A DNA stretch of 38,079 bases from CAZHMN01 sp964533705 (GTDB taxonomy: Bacteria > Electryoneota > B3-LCP), in contig CAZHMN010000020.1 of NCBI GenBank assembly GCA_964533705.1, positions 1 through 38,079 of the forward strand, written 5' to 3'. The position numbers and the translations under genes are program-made. How positions within the stretch are numbered: position 1 is the stretch's first letter; the number at the start of each line of letters is the position of its first letter. Below the pieces are notes generated by a model. It was not told where the DNA came from. It was given only the letters and a program-made list of their open reading frames with translations, and ran no database searches. This document shows positions 1 through 7,990 of the stretch, in pieces.

Positions 1-697
1 GGAACACCGCCCCAATGGAATCGTCCCGGATCAGCACGCCGAATTGCGCAATTACCGAGTTAAAATAGCCCTGAATGGGCAGGCTGAGCGCCAGCATGAT
101 AATATGCGCTTGCAATTCCCGCCGCCCACTTCGCCCCTTAATGATCGTAGGCCGGATGGATAGGGTAATAATTCCGAGCGCCAGCAATCCGGCCAATCCG
201 TTCCAGTACATGTCCCTCTGTTCGCCCACGCGATTCGCCAGGAGCCCCTGGATGCATTCATCCACCATACCGAAAAGATAGGTCAGAAATATGGCCGCGG
301 TAATTAGTCCCCATCCCCTAAGATGTCGTCGCAGAGCGTTAAAAGATAGAAAGCCGACCAGACCGTACTCGATGAAATGAATCTGCTCCACCGGGATGGT
401 GATCCAATGGCGCATGACGTAGCGCAAGAAAAGGACGATTGTAATGAGCGCAATGTAGGGAAGGAGTCTTTTTTCTCGGTTGCGAATGATCATGAAGCCT
501 AAAATGAAAGCTACCGCAACACCACCGATAGCAAAGGTGATGACGGCAAACACTCCCTCCCCGTAGCGCGTAACCAGAAATTCGCGCCACTTGGGAACCG
601 TTCCCAGTGTGAGGTAGATAAATGCCACCCAGGCGATCAGAATAATCCAGGCTGATGCAGTTTTTGCTTTACGTGAATTTATCTTGTTATCACCCAT
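1..697 (-). CDS. VanZ-like integral membrane protein, partial (C-terminus off window)
   Basis: My translation from the ATG at 697 reads open to the window edge for 232 codons. It begins MGDNKINSRKAKTASAW and contains hydrophobic segments near residues 15-31, 48-71, 79-94, 108-120 and 130-145. A VanZ-type signature follows: H107 with EYG at 110-112, then DE at 146-147, Q150, and D162 with N166 and G167 before another membrane segment. VanZ-like proteins are small polytopic inner-membrane proteins, mostly of unknown role; VanZ itself gives low-level teicoplanin resistance. This copy continues beyond the usual domain with a further segment after about residue 195, so it is longer than a minimal VanZ. 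It starts 25 bp after the methyltransferase stop and is probably the last visible gene of the operon. Family call moderately sure; function unknown. Confidence 0.7.
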   Translation of the reverse strand, partial: MGDNKINSRKAKTASAWIILIAWVAFIYLTLGTVPKWREFLVTRYGEGVFAVITFAIGGVAVAFILGFMIIRNREKRLLPYIALITIVLFLRYVMRHWITIPVEQIHFIEYGLVGFLSFNALRRHLRGWGLITAAIFLTYLFGMVDECIQGLLANRVGEQRDMYWNGLAGLLALGIITLSIRPTIIKGRSGRRELQAHIIMLALSLPIQGYFNSVIAQFGVLIRDDSIGAVF

Positions 698-722
698 GCT
701 TCAAGGCAAATTCGGTGCGAAG

Positions 723-1898
723 CTAAGACAATTGCAAAGCGAAACAATGGAGATACTCGGTCTCCGGCATGGCCGGCAGGATCGGATGATCAGGGGATTG
801 GCCGCCGCGATATAATAGGCGTCCTTCTCTGCCCGTCTGCCGGAGAACTGATTTGATTAGATCGAAAAAAGTAGCCTCCTCCATGTGGTGCGAACACGAA
901 CAGGTTACCAGGATGCCTCCGGGATTAACCAGAGCCGCGGCGCGCCGATTCAGGTCAAAATAACCCTTGTAGCCTTCCTTGAAATGTGCCCTCGAGCGGA
1001 TGAATGAGGGCGGATCTAAAATCACCAGATCGAACGATTTTTTGTCCTTTGCCATTTTTTTCAAGGCATCAAAAGCGTTCGCCTGGATGGTCCGACAGAT
1101 TTCTGCGACGCGATTGCGGCGGGCCGCTTTCATGGCCTGTCCCAAAGCCCATTCGGAACTGTCCAGGAACGTGACGGATTTCGCCCCGGATTTCGCCGCC
1201 TTCAAACCCCAGGCTCCTTCGTAACAGAAGGCATCCAGCACGGTCGCTCCTCGAGTGAAAGGAGCGATTGATTCAATATTGGCGCGCTGATCTAAATAGA
1301 GCCCTGTTTTCTGTCCCCGCTCTACGTCAATCGGCAACGCAACGCCCGCAAATTTCACCCAGAGGGCTTTTGTCGGAATCGTACCGAAAATAGGACCACT
1401 GCGCGGTTCCAAGCCCTCCAGTTTGCGCACGGGAAGGTCGGATCTTTCGAAAATCCCCAGGGGTTGATAGACCGTCTGTAATGCTTCGCAGATAACGTCA
1501 CGCAAACCATCCATCCCCGCCGTGGTCATCGAAACAACCAGGATTTCAGCGTAACGATCAACGATCAATCCGGGCAGGCCGTCCGACTCAGAGAAAACCT
1601 CCCGAAGGGCCTCTTCACCCGGGAGGATCATCCGCCGCAACTGTTTCGCTTGTTCAAGGCGGCGGCGAAAAAAGTCAGCATCTATTTCCGTCTCTTCTTT
1701 GCTCAGAAGGCGGAATGCGATTAAGGAATGCGGATTGACGTATCCGGTTCCCAGGAAACGCCCTCCCCGCGTGGTCAGGTGGACGGTTTCTCCAGGCTGG
1801 TATTCGCGCAAGGGATCATCCACCTGGTTGGAGAAAACCCAGAGGCTCCCCTCCAGAATTCTGCGTTCCTGCCCGCGCTTTAGGCGCAGTTTCCTCAC
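723..1898 (-). CDS. rlmI: class I SAM-dependent rRNA methyltransferase, RlmI family (23S rRNA m5C1962 type)
   Basis: The 391-residue protein has an N-terminal PUA-like region (about 1-75, starting RKLRLKRGQERRI) followed by the RlmI core. Visible motifs are ERGQKTGLYLDQRANI at about 193-208, the SAM-binding VLDAFCYEGAWG at about 220-231, and DPPSF at about 295-299. Cys333 and Cys335 lie in CSCSHH, the expected catalytic cysteine region. Family members methylate C5 of a cytosine in 23S rRNA; the exact base is inferred from E. coli RlmI. The start is GTG, overlapping the kdsA stop by 4 nt (GTGA), so translation is probably coupled. The length matches the family. Family assignment is sure; target specificity is less so. 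Confidence 0.9.
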   Translation of the reverse strand: MRKLRLKRGQERRILEGSLWVFSNQVDDPLREYQPGETVHLTTRGGRFLGTGYVNPHSLIAFRLLSKEETEIDADFFRRRLEQAKQLRRMILPGEEALREVFSESDGLPGLIVDRYAEILVVSMTTAGMDGLRDVICEALQTVYQPLGIFERSDLPVRKLEGLEPRSGPIFGTIPTKALWVKFAGVALPIDVERGQKTGLYLDQRANIESIAPFTRGATVLDAFCYEGAWGLKAAKSGAKSVTFLDSSEWALGQAMKAARRNRVAEICRTIQANAFDALKKMAKDKKSFDLVILDPPSFIRSRAHFKEGYKGYFDLNRRAAALVNPGGILVTCSCSHHMEEATFFDLIKSVLRQTGREGRLLYRGGQSPDHPILPAMPETEYLHCFALQLS

Positions 1899-2743
1899 GG
1901 ATTTATCCCTGATCCGGATGAAGAGCCGCGACCAACGGCGTCAAAGACCTGACGTAGTTGTTCCAACAGCGATGCCAGCTCCTCCAGCGGAAGCTGCGAA
2001 TCCGCGTCGCTCAGGGCGCCCTGAGGATTGGGGTGCACTTCGAGAAAGATGCCGTCAACCGCGCTGGTTGCCGCGGCGGCTCGAGCCAGCGGTTTGATGA
2101 AGCGCCGATCTCCCCCCGTCCGGGTTCCGCTCCCCGGTTTCTGCAGGCTATGCGTAGCGTCGAATATGACGGGGACTTCGAAGTCGGACATAATAGCCAG
2201 TGAGCGCATGTCAACGATGAGGTCTCCGTATCCGAACATCGTCCCGCGCTCGGTGACCATGACCCCACCTGATCCGGCAGACTGCGCCTTGTCAACGGCG
2301 TGGTGCATTGAGGCGGGAGCCATAAATTGCCCTTTTTTGATGTTTATGGGGAGACCCGTAGCGGCCGCAACTTCGATCAACTCTGTTTGGCGAGATAAAA
2401 AGGCGGGTATTTGCAGGCAATCAACAACCTTCGCGGCTCGTTCCGCCTGCGAGGGGAGATGGATATCGGTGAGTACCGGGACTCCGAGCTCGCTTCGAGC
2501 TTTTGATAAGTGTTCCAATCCAACTGCCAGCCCGGGGCCTCTATAAGAGTCTTTTGAAGTCCGGTTGGCTTTTTCAAACGAGCTCTTTAAAATAAATGGA
2601 AAACCGTACCGCCCGGCAAGTTCTCGAATGCGTTCCCCGGTTGATAACAGGAGATCCAGCGATTCGATGACGCAGGGCCCGGCGATGAGCACCGGGGGAT
2701 GCATCTTGCCGACGGTGATTTTGCCGACTTTTACTTCTTTCAC
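1895..2743 (-). CDS. kdsA: 3-deoxy-8-phosphooctulonate synthase (Kdo-8-phosphate synthase)
   Basis: This enzyme condenses phosphoenolpyruvate with arabinose 5-phosphate to Kdo-8-phosphate, the first committed step to the Kdo of lipopolysaccharide. The 282-residue sequence shows the family motifs LIAGPCVIES (about 19-28), LKSSFEKANRTS (about 52-63), LTDIH, NIKKGQFMAP and FDATHSLQKPG. Cys24 in AGPC is the residue typical of the metal-dependent class; E. coli-type metal-independent enzymes carry Asn there, so I infer a metalloenzyme. The start is GTG and overlaps the pyrG stop by 4 nt (GTGA); the stop in turn overlaps the rlmI start. kdsB lies two genes upstream, while kdsC and kdsD are not in the window. 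The Ser/Gly-rich last 10 residues are slightly longer than usual. Confidence 0.96.
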   Translation of the reverse strand: MKEVKVGKITVGKMHPPVLIAGPCVIESLDLLLSTGERIRELAGRYGFPFILKSSFEKANRTSKDSYRGPGLAVGLEHLSKARSELGVPVLTDIHLPSQAERAAKVVDCLQIPAFLSRQTELIEVAAATGLPINIKKGQFMAPASMHHAVDKAQSAGSGGVMVTERGTMFGYGDLIVDMRSLAIMSDFEVPVIFDATHSLQKPGSGTRTGGDRRFIKPLARAAAATSAVDGIFLEVHPNPQGALSDADSQLPLEELASLLEQLRQVFDAVGRGSSSGSGINP

Positions 2744-4365
2744 GACTTCCGTTTCTCGCTGTATTCCAGAGATGCACGCACGAAATCTACGAAGAGAGGG
2801 TGAGGCGAAGCGACGCGAGAACGCAGTTCAGGATGATATTGAACGGCTAGAAACCAGGGATGGTTCGGCAGTTCTATGATCTCCACCAAATTGCCCTGCG
2901 GGCATATCCCGGAAAAAACCAACCCTTTGCTGGATAACGTCTCGATGTAGTCGTTGTTCACTTCGTAGCGGTGGCGATGCCGTTCGCTGATGCTGGTTTG
3001 ACCGTAAACGCGGTGAGCCAATGATCCGGGGGCGATTTCGCAGGGGTAGGCTCCCAACCTCATCGTGCCTCCCATGCGTTCGATGTCCTCCTGCCCGGGC
3101 TGAAAGTCAATCACAGGGTGCCTGGTGTCTTTGTTGAATTCGCGACTGTCTGCGCCTTCCAAACCGCAGACGTTGCGAGCGAATTCCACGATGGCACATT
3201 GCAATCCCAGGCAGATACCGAAGAAGGGCATCCCATTTTCCCTGGCGTAACGGATGGCGTTCAGTTTGCCTTCGAAGCCGCGCTCCCCGAATCCTCCCGG
3301 AACCAATACCCCGTCAATTTGGTCTAAGGAACCTCCGGTGACGTCGTTTTCCAGGTCTTCAGCAGCCAGCCAAACCAGCTCAACGCGGGCGTCGTTCACC
3401 GCTCCGGCGTGGACGAAGGATTCGATGATTGATTTATAGGCGTCGCGCAGTTCTACGTATTTTCCGCAGATGCCGATCCGAATCTTATGGGACGGGTTTT
3501 TCACGCGGTCAACAAAATTCTCCCACTCCGTCAGGTCAGGTTCAATGGCTTCTAAACCCAGCTTAGAGACCAACAACTTGCCCAGTCCGTTCTTTTCAAA
3601 TAGTAGCGGAACTTCGTAAATTGACGTTGCATCCCGAGCCTCGATAACCTCTTCGGCAGCGACGTTGCAGAAAAGACCGATCTTTTCCCGTAGGCCTCGA
3701 GCCAGTCTGCCCTCGGTACGGCAGAGGAGGATGGCGGGTTGAATACCGATTTCCCGCAGTTCCTTGACCGAATGTTGGGTGGGCTTGGTCTTGAACTCGT
3801 TGGCAGCGCGGATGAAAGGAACAAGAGTCAGGTGGATGAAAAGTGCATTTCCCCTGCCGACGTCCTGGCCAAATTGCCGGATGGCTTCTAAAAATGGCAG
3901 CGATTCGATATCGCCGACCGTCCCGCCGATTTCGCTGATGAGAACGTCCACGTGACCGTTATTCTTGGACGCCGCCAGAATCCGCGATTTGATTTCATCG
4001 GTAATGTGAGGGATCACTTGCACGGTGGCGCCCAGGTAATCCCCGCGGCGCTCCTTCTCGATCACGGTATGATAGACCTGTCCCGTGGTGGCGTTGTTGA
4101 CGTGCTTCATGTCCACGTCAATGAAGCGTTCATAATGGCCCAGATCCAGATCCGTCTCCGCACCGTCATCGGTGACGTAAACTTCGCCATGCTGGTAGGG
4201 GCTCATGGTTCCCGGATCCACATTGAGATAGGGATCCAGCTTGAGCAATGATACGGATAAGCCTCTGGATTTCAACAGCAAACCGATGGAAGATGCCGCG
4301 ATTCCTTTGCCCAGCGACGACACCACACCGCCGGTGACGAAAATGTATTTTGTGTGTTTTTTCAT
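2740..4365 (-). CDS. pyrG: CTP synthase (glutamine-hydrolysing)
   Basis: CTP synthase aminates UTP to CTP using glutamine and ATP. The 541 residues match the usual length. The N-terminal synthetase domain opens with KYIFVTGGVVSSLGKG and carries SLLKLDPYLNVDPGTMSP. The C-terminal class I glutamine amidotransferase domain shows PGGFGERG, the nucleophile-elbow Cys in GICLGLQ, and the His-Glu pair in VQYHPE. It starts at ATG and overlaps the kdsB stop by 4 nt (ATGA). Its place between kdsB and kdsA makes sense because KdsB consumes CTP when it makes CMP-Kdo. Cytoplasmic housekeeping enzyme; assignment is secure. Confidence 0.98.
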   Translation of the reverse strand: MKKHTKYIFVTGGVVSSLGKGIAASSIGLLLKSRGLSVSLLKLDPYLNVDPGTMSPYQHGEVYVTDDGAETDLDLGHYERFIDVDMKHVNNATTGQVYHTVIEKERRGDYLGATVQVIPHITDEIKSRILAASKNNGHVDVLISEIGGTVGDIESLPFLEAIRQFGQDVGRGNALFIHLTLVPFIRAANEFKTKPTQHSVKELREIGIQPAILLCRTEGRLARGLREKIGLFCNVAAEEVIEARDATSIYEVPLLFEKNGLGKLLVSKLGLEAIEPDLTEWENFVDRVKNPSHKIRIGICGKYVELRDAYKSIIESFVHAGAVNDARVELVWLAAEDLENDVTGGSLDQIDGVLVPGGFGERGFEGKLNAIRYARENGMPFFGICLGLQCAIVEFARNVCGLEGADSREFNKDTRHPVIDFQPGQEDIERMGGTMRLGAYPCEIAPGSLAHRVYGQTSISERHRHRYEVNNDYIETLSSKGLVFSGICPQGNLVEIIELPNHPWFLAVQYHPELRSRVASPHPLFVDFVRASLEYSEKRKS

Positions 4366-5171
4366 ATCATTAAATCGAAATTGATATTATTTTCTCTGAT
4401 GAACCGTTCAGCCAACCGCAAATCCTCAATTGCATTAACGCTCGGCCCCGCCGCTTTTACTTTCACAGCACCAATAAGACCCCCGGATTCTAAAAACCGG
4501 AGTTGTTCCAGACTCTCCAATTTCTCCAATGGGGATGAGGGAAGCCGAGCGAAATAATCCAGGGCGCTCCGGCGGTAGCAGTAGATGCCAATATGTTGGT
4601 AAATTGGTGCGTCTTGGGGTAATTTCAGCCCTATTGATTTCCCGTGAATCGCCGGTATCGGAGATCTGGAAAAATACAGACAGCGCTGCCGGTCGTCGAG
4701 TACCACCTTCACGCTGTTGGGATTGTGGTAGTCTTCCACTGAAGATATCGGCCGGATGATCGTCGTAATCCCGAAATCAGGATGATCTTCCAATAAACCG
4801 AGAGCCTCGTCAATGCCAGCGGCATCAATGAAGGGTTCATCAGCCTGAATGTTGACGACCGCAGGAGCGTCACTGCCTTTGACCGCTTCCGCCACCCGGT
4901 CGCTGCCGGTCCTGAAACTTCCACGAACCAGTCTCGCCTTCCCACCCCATTTGTGAACCGCATCCACGATGACTTGATCTTCCGCCGCGACGAAAACTTC
5001 CTTAAATGAGGCGGCCTGGCCGGCACTTTTAAGGGTCCAACAGATCATGGGGATGCCGGCGATCAACGCCAGCGGTTTGTCGGGAAATCTCGTAGAGGCG
5101 CAGCGTGCAGGAATCACGCCCACTGCTTCGCCCCCAAACGGAATCCGTCCGCGATCCAATTCCAGATTCAT
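4362..5171 (-). CDS. kdsB: 3-deoxy-manno-octulosonate cytidylyltransferase (CMP-Kdo synthetase)
   Basis: KdsB transfers CMP from CTP to Kdo, giving the activated sugar for lipid A-core assembly. The 269-residue protein contains the nucleotidyltransferase motif GVIPARCASTRFPDKPL (about 18-34), QADEPFI (about 109-115), YFSRSPIP, and H-IGIYCYRRSAL near residue 200. Metal and CTP ligands expected of the family are therefore present. A short extension precedes the usual N-terminus (MNLELDRGRIPFGGEA), but the ATG at 5171 overlaps the gatC stop by 4 nt, which supports this start. It ends in a 4-nt overlap with pyrG. Annotation is secure. Confidence 0.96.
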   Translation of the reverse strand: MNLELDRGRIPFGGEAVGVIPARCASTRFPDKPLALIAGIPMICWTLKSAGQAASFKEVFVAAEDQVIVDAVHKWGGKARLVRGSFRTGSDRVAEAVKGSDAPAVVNIQADEPFIDAAGIDEALGLLEDHPDFGITTIIRPISSVEDYHNPNSVKVVLDDRQRCLYFSRSPIPAIHGKSIGLKLPQDAPIYQHIGIYCYRRSALDYFARLPSSPLEKLESLEQLRFLESGGLIGAVKVKAAGPSVNAIEDLRLAERFIRENNINFDLMI

Positions 5172-5455
5172 TCGATAACCTTGGGGACTTTAAAAAAATT
5201 CCCTTTCCGATCAGGCGCGTTCTGCAGCACGTTTTCCGCACATAGGCACCATCCAACCTCATCTCTCTGGCTACTCCCCTCGCGTTCAAAAACCGAAATC
5301 AGCGGGGCGATTGCCTCGGTGTCCAGGTCCTTTAGTTGGTCAATGTAATACAGGATGTGGGAAGGGTCGTTTGAAAAGCGAGTAATCTCTTGCTGATTGA
5401 GTTTTGGATTTGCCAGAGCGGCAACGCGGTAGATTTCCTCAGGAGGGATTGGCAT
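5168..5455 (-). CDS. gatC: Asp-tRNA(Asn)/Glu-tRNA(Gln) amidotransferase subunit C
   Basis: GatC is the small scaffold subunit that stabilises the GatA-GatB complex, which converts mischarged Glu-tRNA(Gln) or Asp-tRNA(Asn) to the correct amide form. The 95-residue protein shows the GatC pattern: IYRVAALANPKLNQQEITRF near the N-terminus, ILYYIDQLKDLDTEAI in the middle, and the C-terminal NAPDRKGNFFKVPKVIE. Glutamate and aspartate residues around RDEV fit the family. It lies 9 bp after the AMIN/receiver gene and overlaps kdsB by 4 nt. gatA and gatB are not in the window, so the operon is split. I see no clear Shine-Dalgarno site, which suggests coupling to the upstream gene. Confidence 0.93.
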   Translation of the reverse strand: MPIPPEEIYRVAALANPKLNQQEITRFSNDPSHILYYIDQLKDLDTEAIAPLISVFEREGSSQRDEVGWCLCAENVLQNAPDRKGNFFKVPKVIE

Positions 5456-5464
5456 TATAACAAG

Positions 5465-7723
5465 TCAGCGTTTGCGGTTGGATACCAACCGCCGCAAAGT
5501 TCTTCTGGGGGGCGGTGAACCCTCGATTTTTGTCGGTTCAACGTCGCTTGATTTCTCGGATGCTGCTCTACCCAGCTTTTTTACGGATCTCTTTGCGCCT
5601 TCACGGTCCCCTTCCTGGCTTTCTCTGGCCTGGTACTCGTCCCGGAATTCAGCGATGATTTGACGCATAACCTCCAGTTCGCTTCTGATTTTCGTCGCCG
5701 CGCATGATGGATTGGAGTTAAAGCAGACGTTGGCTATGCAGTAATCCTCTCTCTCCTGGCAGCCCATCCGCCTCATGTAATTGGCTGCAGGTTCCATGCG
5801 ATCCGTGATAAAGTAAGGCTCAATCCGCCGGCCTAAATGGCTCGATGAAATTTCGAAGATTTTGTCCCACAGAAACCTCTGCAACGATACTAATTGATAG
5901 GGGGCCAGGTGTTCCAATGCCCTGTCGAAAGTCGCGGCATCTTTGAGGTTCAACTGGAGGATCTCCTGAGCGTTGGTGAAATAATCCTTGATGCGTCCGC
6001 CGATTTGAACCAGACTGATCGGTTTCCTGAAAAATTCGTAGTGCCCATCCTCCAGTTCTTTCGGAAATGTTCTGGAGACGCTGTCCCGTTCCGTCTTTCC
6101 GCTGAGGAAAATAACTTTGCGGAGGCCGTTCTGTTCCCGAATCTTCTGTACCAGGTCAACCCCTGAAACTTGAGGCATGACGACATCGGTAATGACCAGA
6201 TCAGGATGCCATTCCTTATACTGGTCTACGGCTGTAGAACTATCGGTACAACCTAATACATCGTAGTTCTCTTCGCCTAAGAACTTTTCAAGTGTGGCGA
6301 CGATTTCGGGCTCATCATCCACAACCATAATGCGGCCCGGACGATCGCCGTCTGAAATGTAAACCGGCCAGACCAGCGTGCCCTCTTCGAAGTCTAAATC
6401 TGGACTGTCTTCATCAGCCACCCTGTGCATCTTGAGTCGAACCGGCTCTTCCGTAACACCGTATCCTTCTGTCTCCGGGGCTGGAGTTTTATCGCTTTCC
6501 GATACTGGCTGCTTTTCTTCCTCTGCTTCGCTTTTTTCCTCAGGGATCGGTTCTAAATCCTCTTTAGCCTCAGAAAGAGCCGCCTTCTCTTCGGGTAATT
6601 CTTCGGAGACCGTTTCACCAGTTTCTTCGGATCGTTCCAAATCCTCGCCCGAATCCGAAATGCCCTCGGATTTGCTGTGCTCGAGATCGCCTTCGGGAGA
6701 CGCTTCAGGTTCCTCCAGTATCGTCCCCCTCTCACGGGACTGGGATCGCACGAATTCGCTCTTTATCTTATCCAGTTCATCTTCTGTGGGCGATGGAGTC
6801 GGCTCTTCCTCTACAGCCTCAGGTTCTTCCGGTTCGGTTTGCGTCTCGAGGGTCTTCTCATCTACCTCCTCCACTTCTACTTCTTCGATGTCAGTGGATT
6901 TGGCGGTATCTTCCAGTTTCTTAAACTTATCATCCTCGTAAGGCCACGTCTCATCTGCTTCCAGGTCTTCACCCTGGAATTCTACCCTCTTGGAAGCGCG
7001 CCTGAGCGTTAATAAACCGATGAGCAGGAGCAGAACAATTACGACAGGCAGAACGATATAGAGCCAGTTAATCGAATCCCTGCCTGCTGTCGGGATCACC
7101 GCGGGGGGTTGGGCCTTCCGTGCCCCCTCCCCAGGTTCCTCAACGGGTTGGGCGGGCTGATCGCCCCAAACGGCTTTTCCAGTCGTATCTGCCTGAGTGA
7201 CCTCATCCGCTTCTGGGGGCTTTTCTATGACTGTCTCTTTTTCGGATGCTTGCTGCTTTTCAGCAACGCCGGTCGTCTGCTCAATGGAACGTTTCTCCGG
7301 TGTCGTTTCAGCGGCGACTTTTGGCGACCGGGGATAGAGATCAATCACCAGCCGTTCCGGCTTGACCAGGTCGAAGTAGCGGATATAGAAGGGTTCTTTA
7401 ACCGTTAGACTAAAGACAAATCCGCCCCCCTGGGAACTATAAGTGGCATTCCCCAGGGCCCCTCCGATATTCTGTTCGAATTTCTTCAAGAGCTCCGCAG
7501 AAACGGTCAAGGAATCGAAACGGATGCTGACGGACGATTCATCGTAATTGATATTATAGGAGGTGAACTTATCGAGTTGATAAACCAGCCGAGTTTTCTT
7601 CTCGCTTACTCCCAGGCGGAAATCTTGCAGTTCCGCAGCCTGGATGCTGGCCCCGAGAACCAATCCAATTGCGAGTCCCGAGATGACTCGGAATACCCCC
7701 TTTAGCCTCGCGATTTTAGTCAT
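5465..7723 (-). CDS. AMIN-domain / transmembrane / response-regulator receiver fusion protein
   Basis: Residues are counted from the ATG at 7723. That start follows an AGGTG ribosome site at 6 nt; a GTG three codons upstream has none. A signal-like segment (about 5-30) leads into an AMIN-type beta domain (about 31-135, ending near ERLVIDLYPRSPK), normally a periplasmic peptidoglycan-binding module of AmiC and PilQ. A Pro/Glu-rich stretch and a transmembrane helix (about 219-240) follow, with RRASKR on the likely cytoplasmic side. Next comes a roughly 210-residue Glu-rich linker, then a CheY-like receiver (about 464-585). Its acidic pocket is D469/D470, the phosphoacceptor D513 lies in LVITDVVMP, S541 is the switch residue, and K567 is conserved. 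The tail holds C655, C662, C667 and C674. I know no standard family with this architecture. It heads the kdsB-pyrG-kdsA operon. Confidence 0.85.
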   Translation of the reverse strand: MTKIARLKGVFRVISGLAIGLVLGASIQAAELQDFRLGVSEKKTRLVYQLDKFTSYNINYDESSVSIRFDSLTVSAELLKKFEQNIGGALGNATYSSQGGGFVFSLTVKEPFYIRYFDLVKPERLVIDLYPRSPKVAAETTPEKRSIEQTTGVAEKQQASEKETVIEKPPEADEVTQADTTGKAVWGDQPAQPVEEPGEGARKAQPPAVIPTAGRDSINWLYIVLPVVIVLLLLIGLLTLRRASKRVEFQGEDLEADETWPYEDDKFKKLEDTAKSTDIEEVEVEEVDEKTLETQTEPEEPEAVEEEPTPSPTEDELDKIKSEFVRSQSRERGTILEEPEASPEGDLEHSKSEGISDSGEDLERSEETGETVSEELPEEKAALSEAKEDLEPIPEEKSEAEEEKQPVSESDKTPAPETEGYGVTEEPVRLKMHRVADEDSPDLDFEEGTLVWPVYISDGDRPGRIMVVDDEPEIVATLEKFLGEENYDVLGCTDSSTAVDQYKEWHPDLVITDVVMPQVSGVDLVQKIREQNGLRKVIFLSGKTERDSVSRTFPKELEDGHYEFFRKPISLVQIGGRIKDYFTNAQEILQLNLKDAATFDRALEHLAPYQLVSLQRFLWDKIFEISSSHLGRRIEPYFITDRMEPAANYMRRMGCQEREDYCIANVCFNSNPSCAATKIRSELEVMRQIIAEFRDEYQARESQEGDREGAKRSVKKLGRAASEKSSDVEPTKIEGSPPPRRTLRRLVSNRKR

Positions 7724-7760
7724 GGCTCGCACCTATTATTTTAAGGTGATGACGATAGTG

Positions 7761-7789
7761 AATATAATCGAATTTTTAGTTAAATGCAA
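7761..7789 (-). promoter_or_regulatory. sigma70-like promoter for the AMIN/receiver-gatC-kdsB-pyrG-kdsA operon
   Basis: On the minus strand TTGCAT (7784-7789) and TATATT (7761-7766) are separated by exactly 17 bp in an AT-rich gap, about 40 bp upstream of the ATG at 7723. The layout matches a housekeeping promoter. Inferred from sequence only. Confidence 0.65.
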
Positions 7790-7875
7790 GCCAAAATCAA
7801 ATCCATCATTAGAAGGCAGTCATTTTTGTCATGCGGGGGTAAGAAAGACCGGTGCCGCAAGGCGTTTTTCTTTTC

Positions 7876-7904
7876 TTGACTTTCACCCAAAAATATTCTA
7901 TATT
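7876..7904 (+). promoter_or_regulatory. sigma70-like promoter for the GNAT-lipoprotein-suhB operon
   Basis: TTGACT (7876-7881) and TATATT (7899-7904) are spaced by 17 bp, about 85 bp upstream of the first gene start at 7991. The -35 element sits in a 13-bp sequence repeated 50 bp downstream, so the region may also be regulated. Confidence 0.6.
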
Positions 7905-7938
7905 TCTTAAAGGGGATCAATTAGGTTGACTTTCACCC
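7876..7938 (+). repeat. 13-bp direct repeat TTGACTTTCACCC, two copies 50 bp apart
   Basis: Identical copies lie at 7876-7888 and 7926-7938. The first overlaps the -35 of a good promoter. The second has no matching -10 at 17 bp, so it may be an operator half or chance. The roughly 260-bp divergent gap that holds them (7724-7990) contains no other gene I can support. Confidence 0.6.
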
Positions 7939-7990
7939 GTTACCATAATCCGGGGTATTCTCCCGGCAGATGATTGAGCGATAACTTGGT

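Noticed and set aside
6378..6941. Ser-rich plus-strand open frame of 187 residues
   Set aside because: It is the complement of the acidic Glu-rich linker of the AMIN/receiver gene; the low-complexity Ser content is a by-product.
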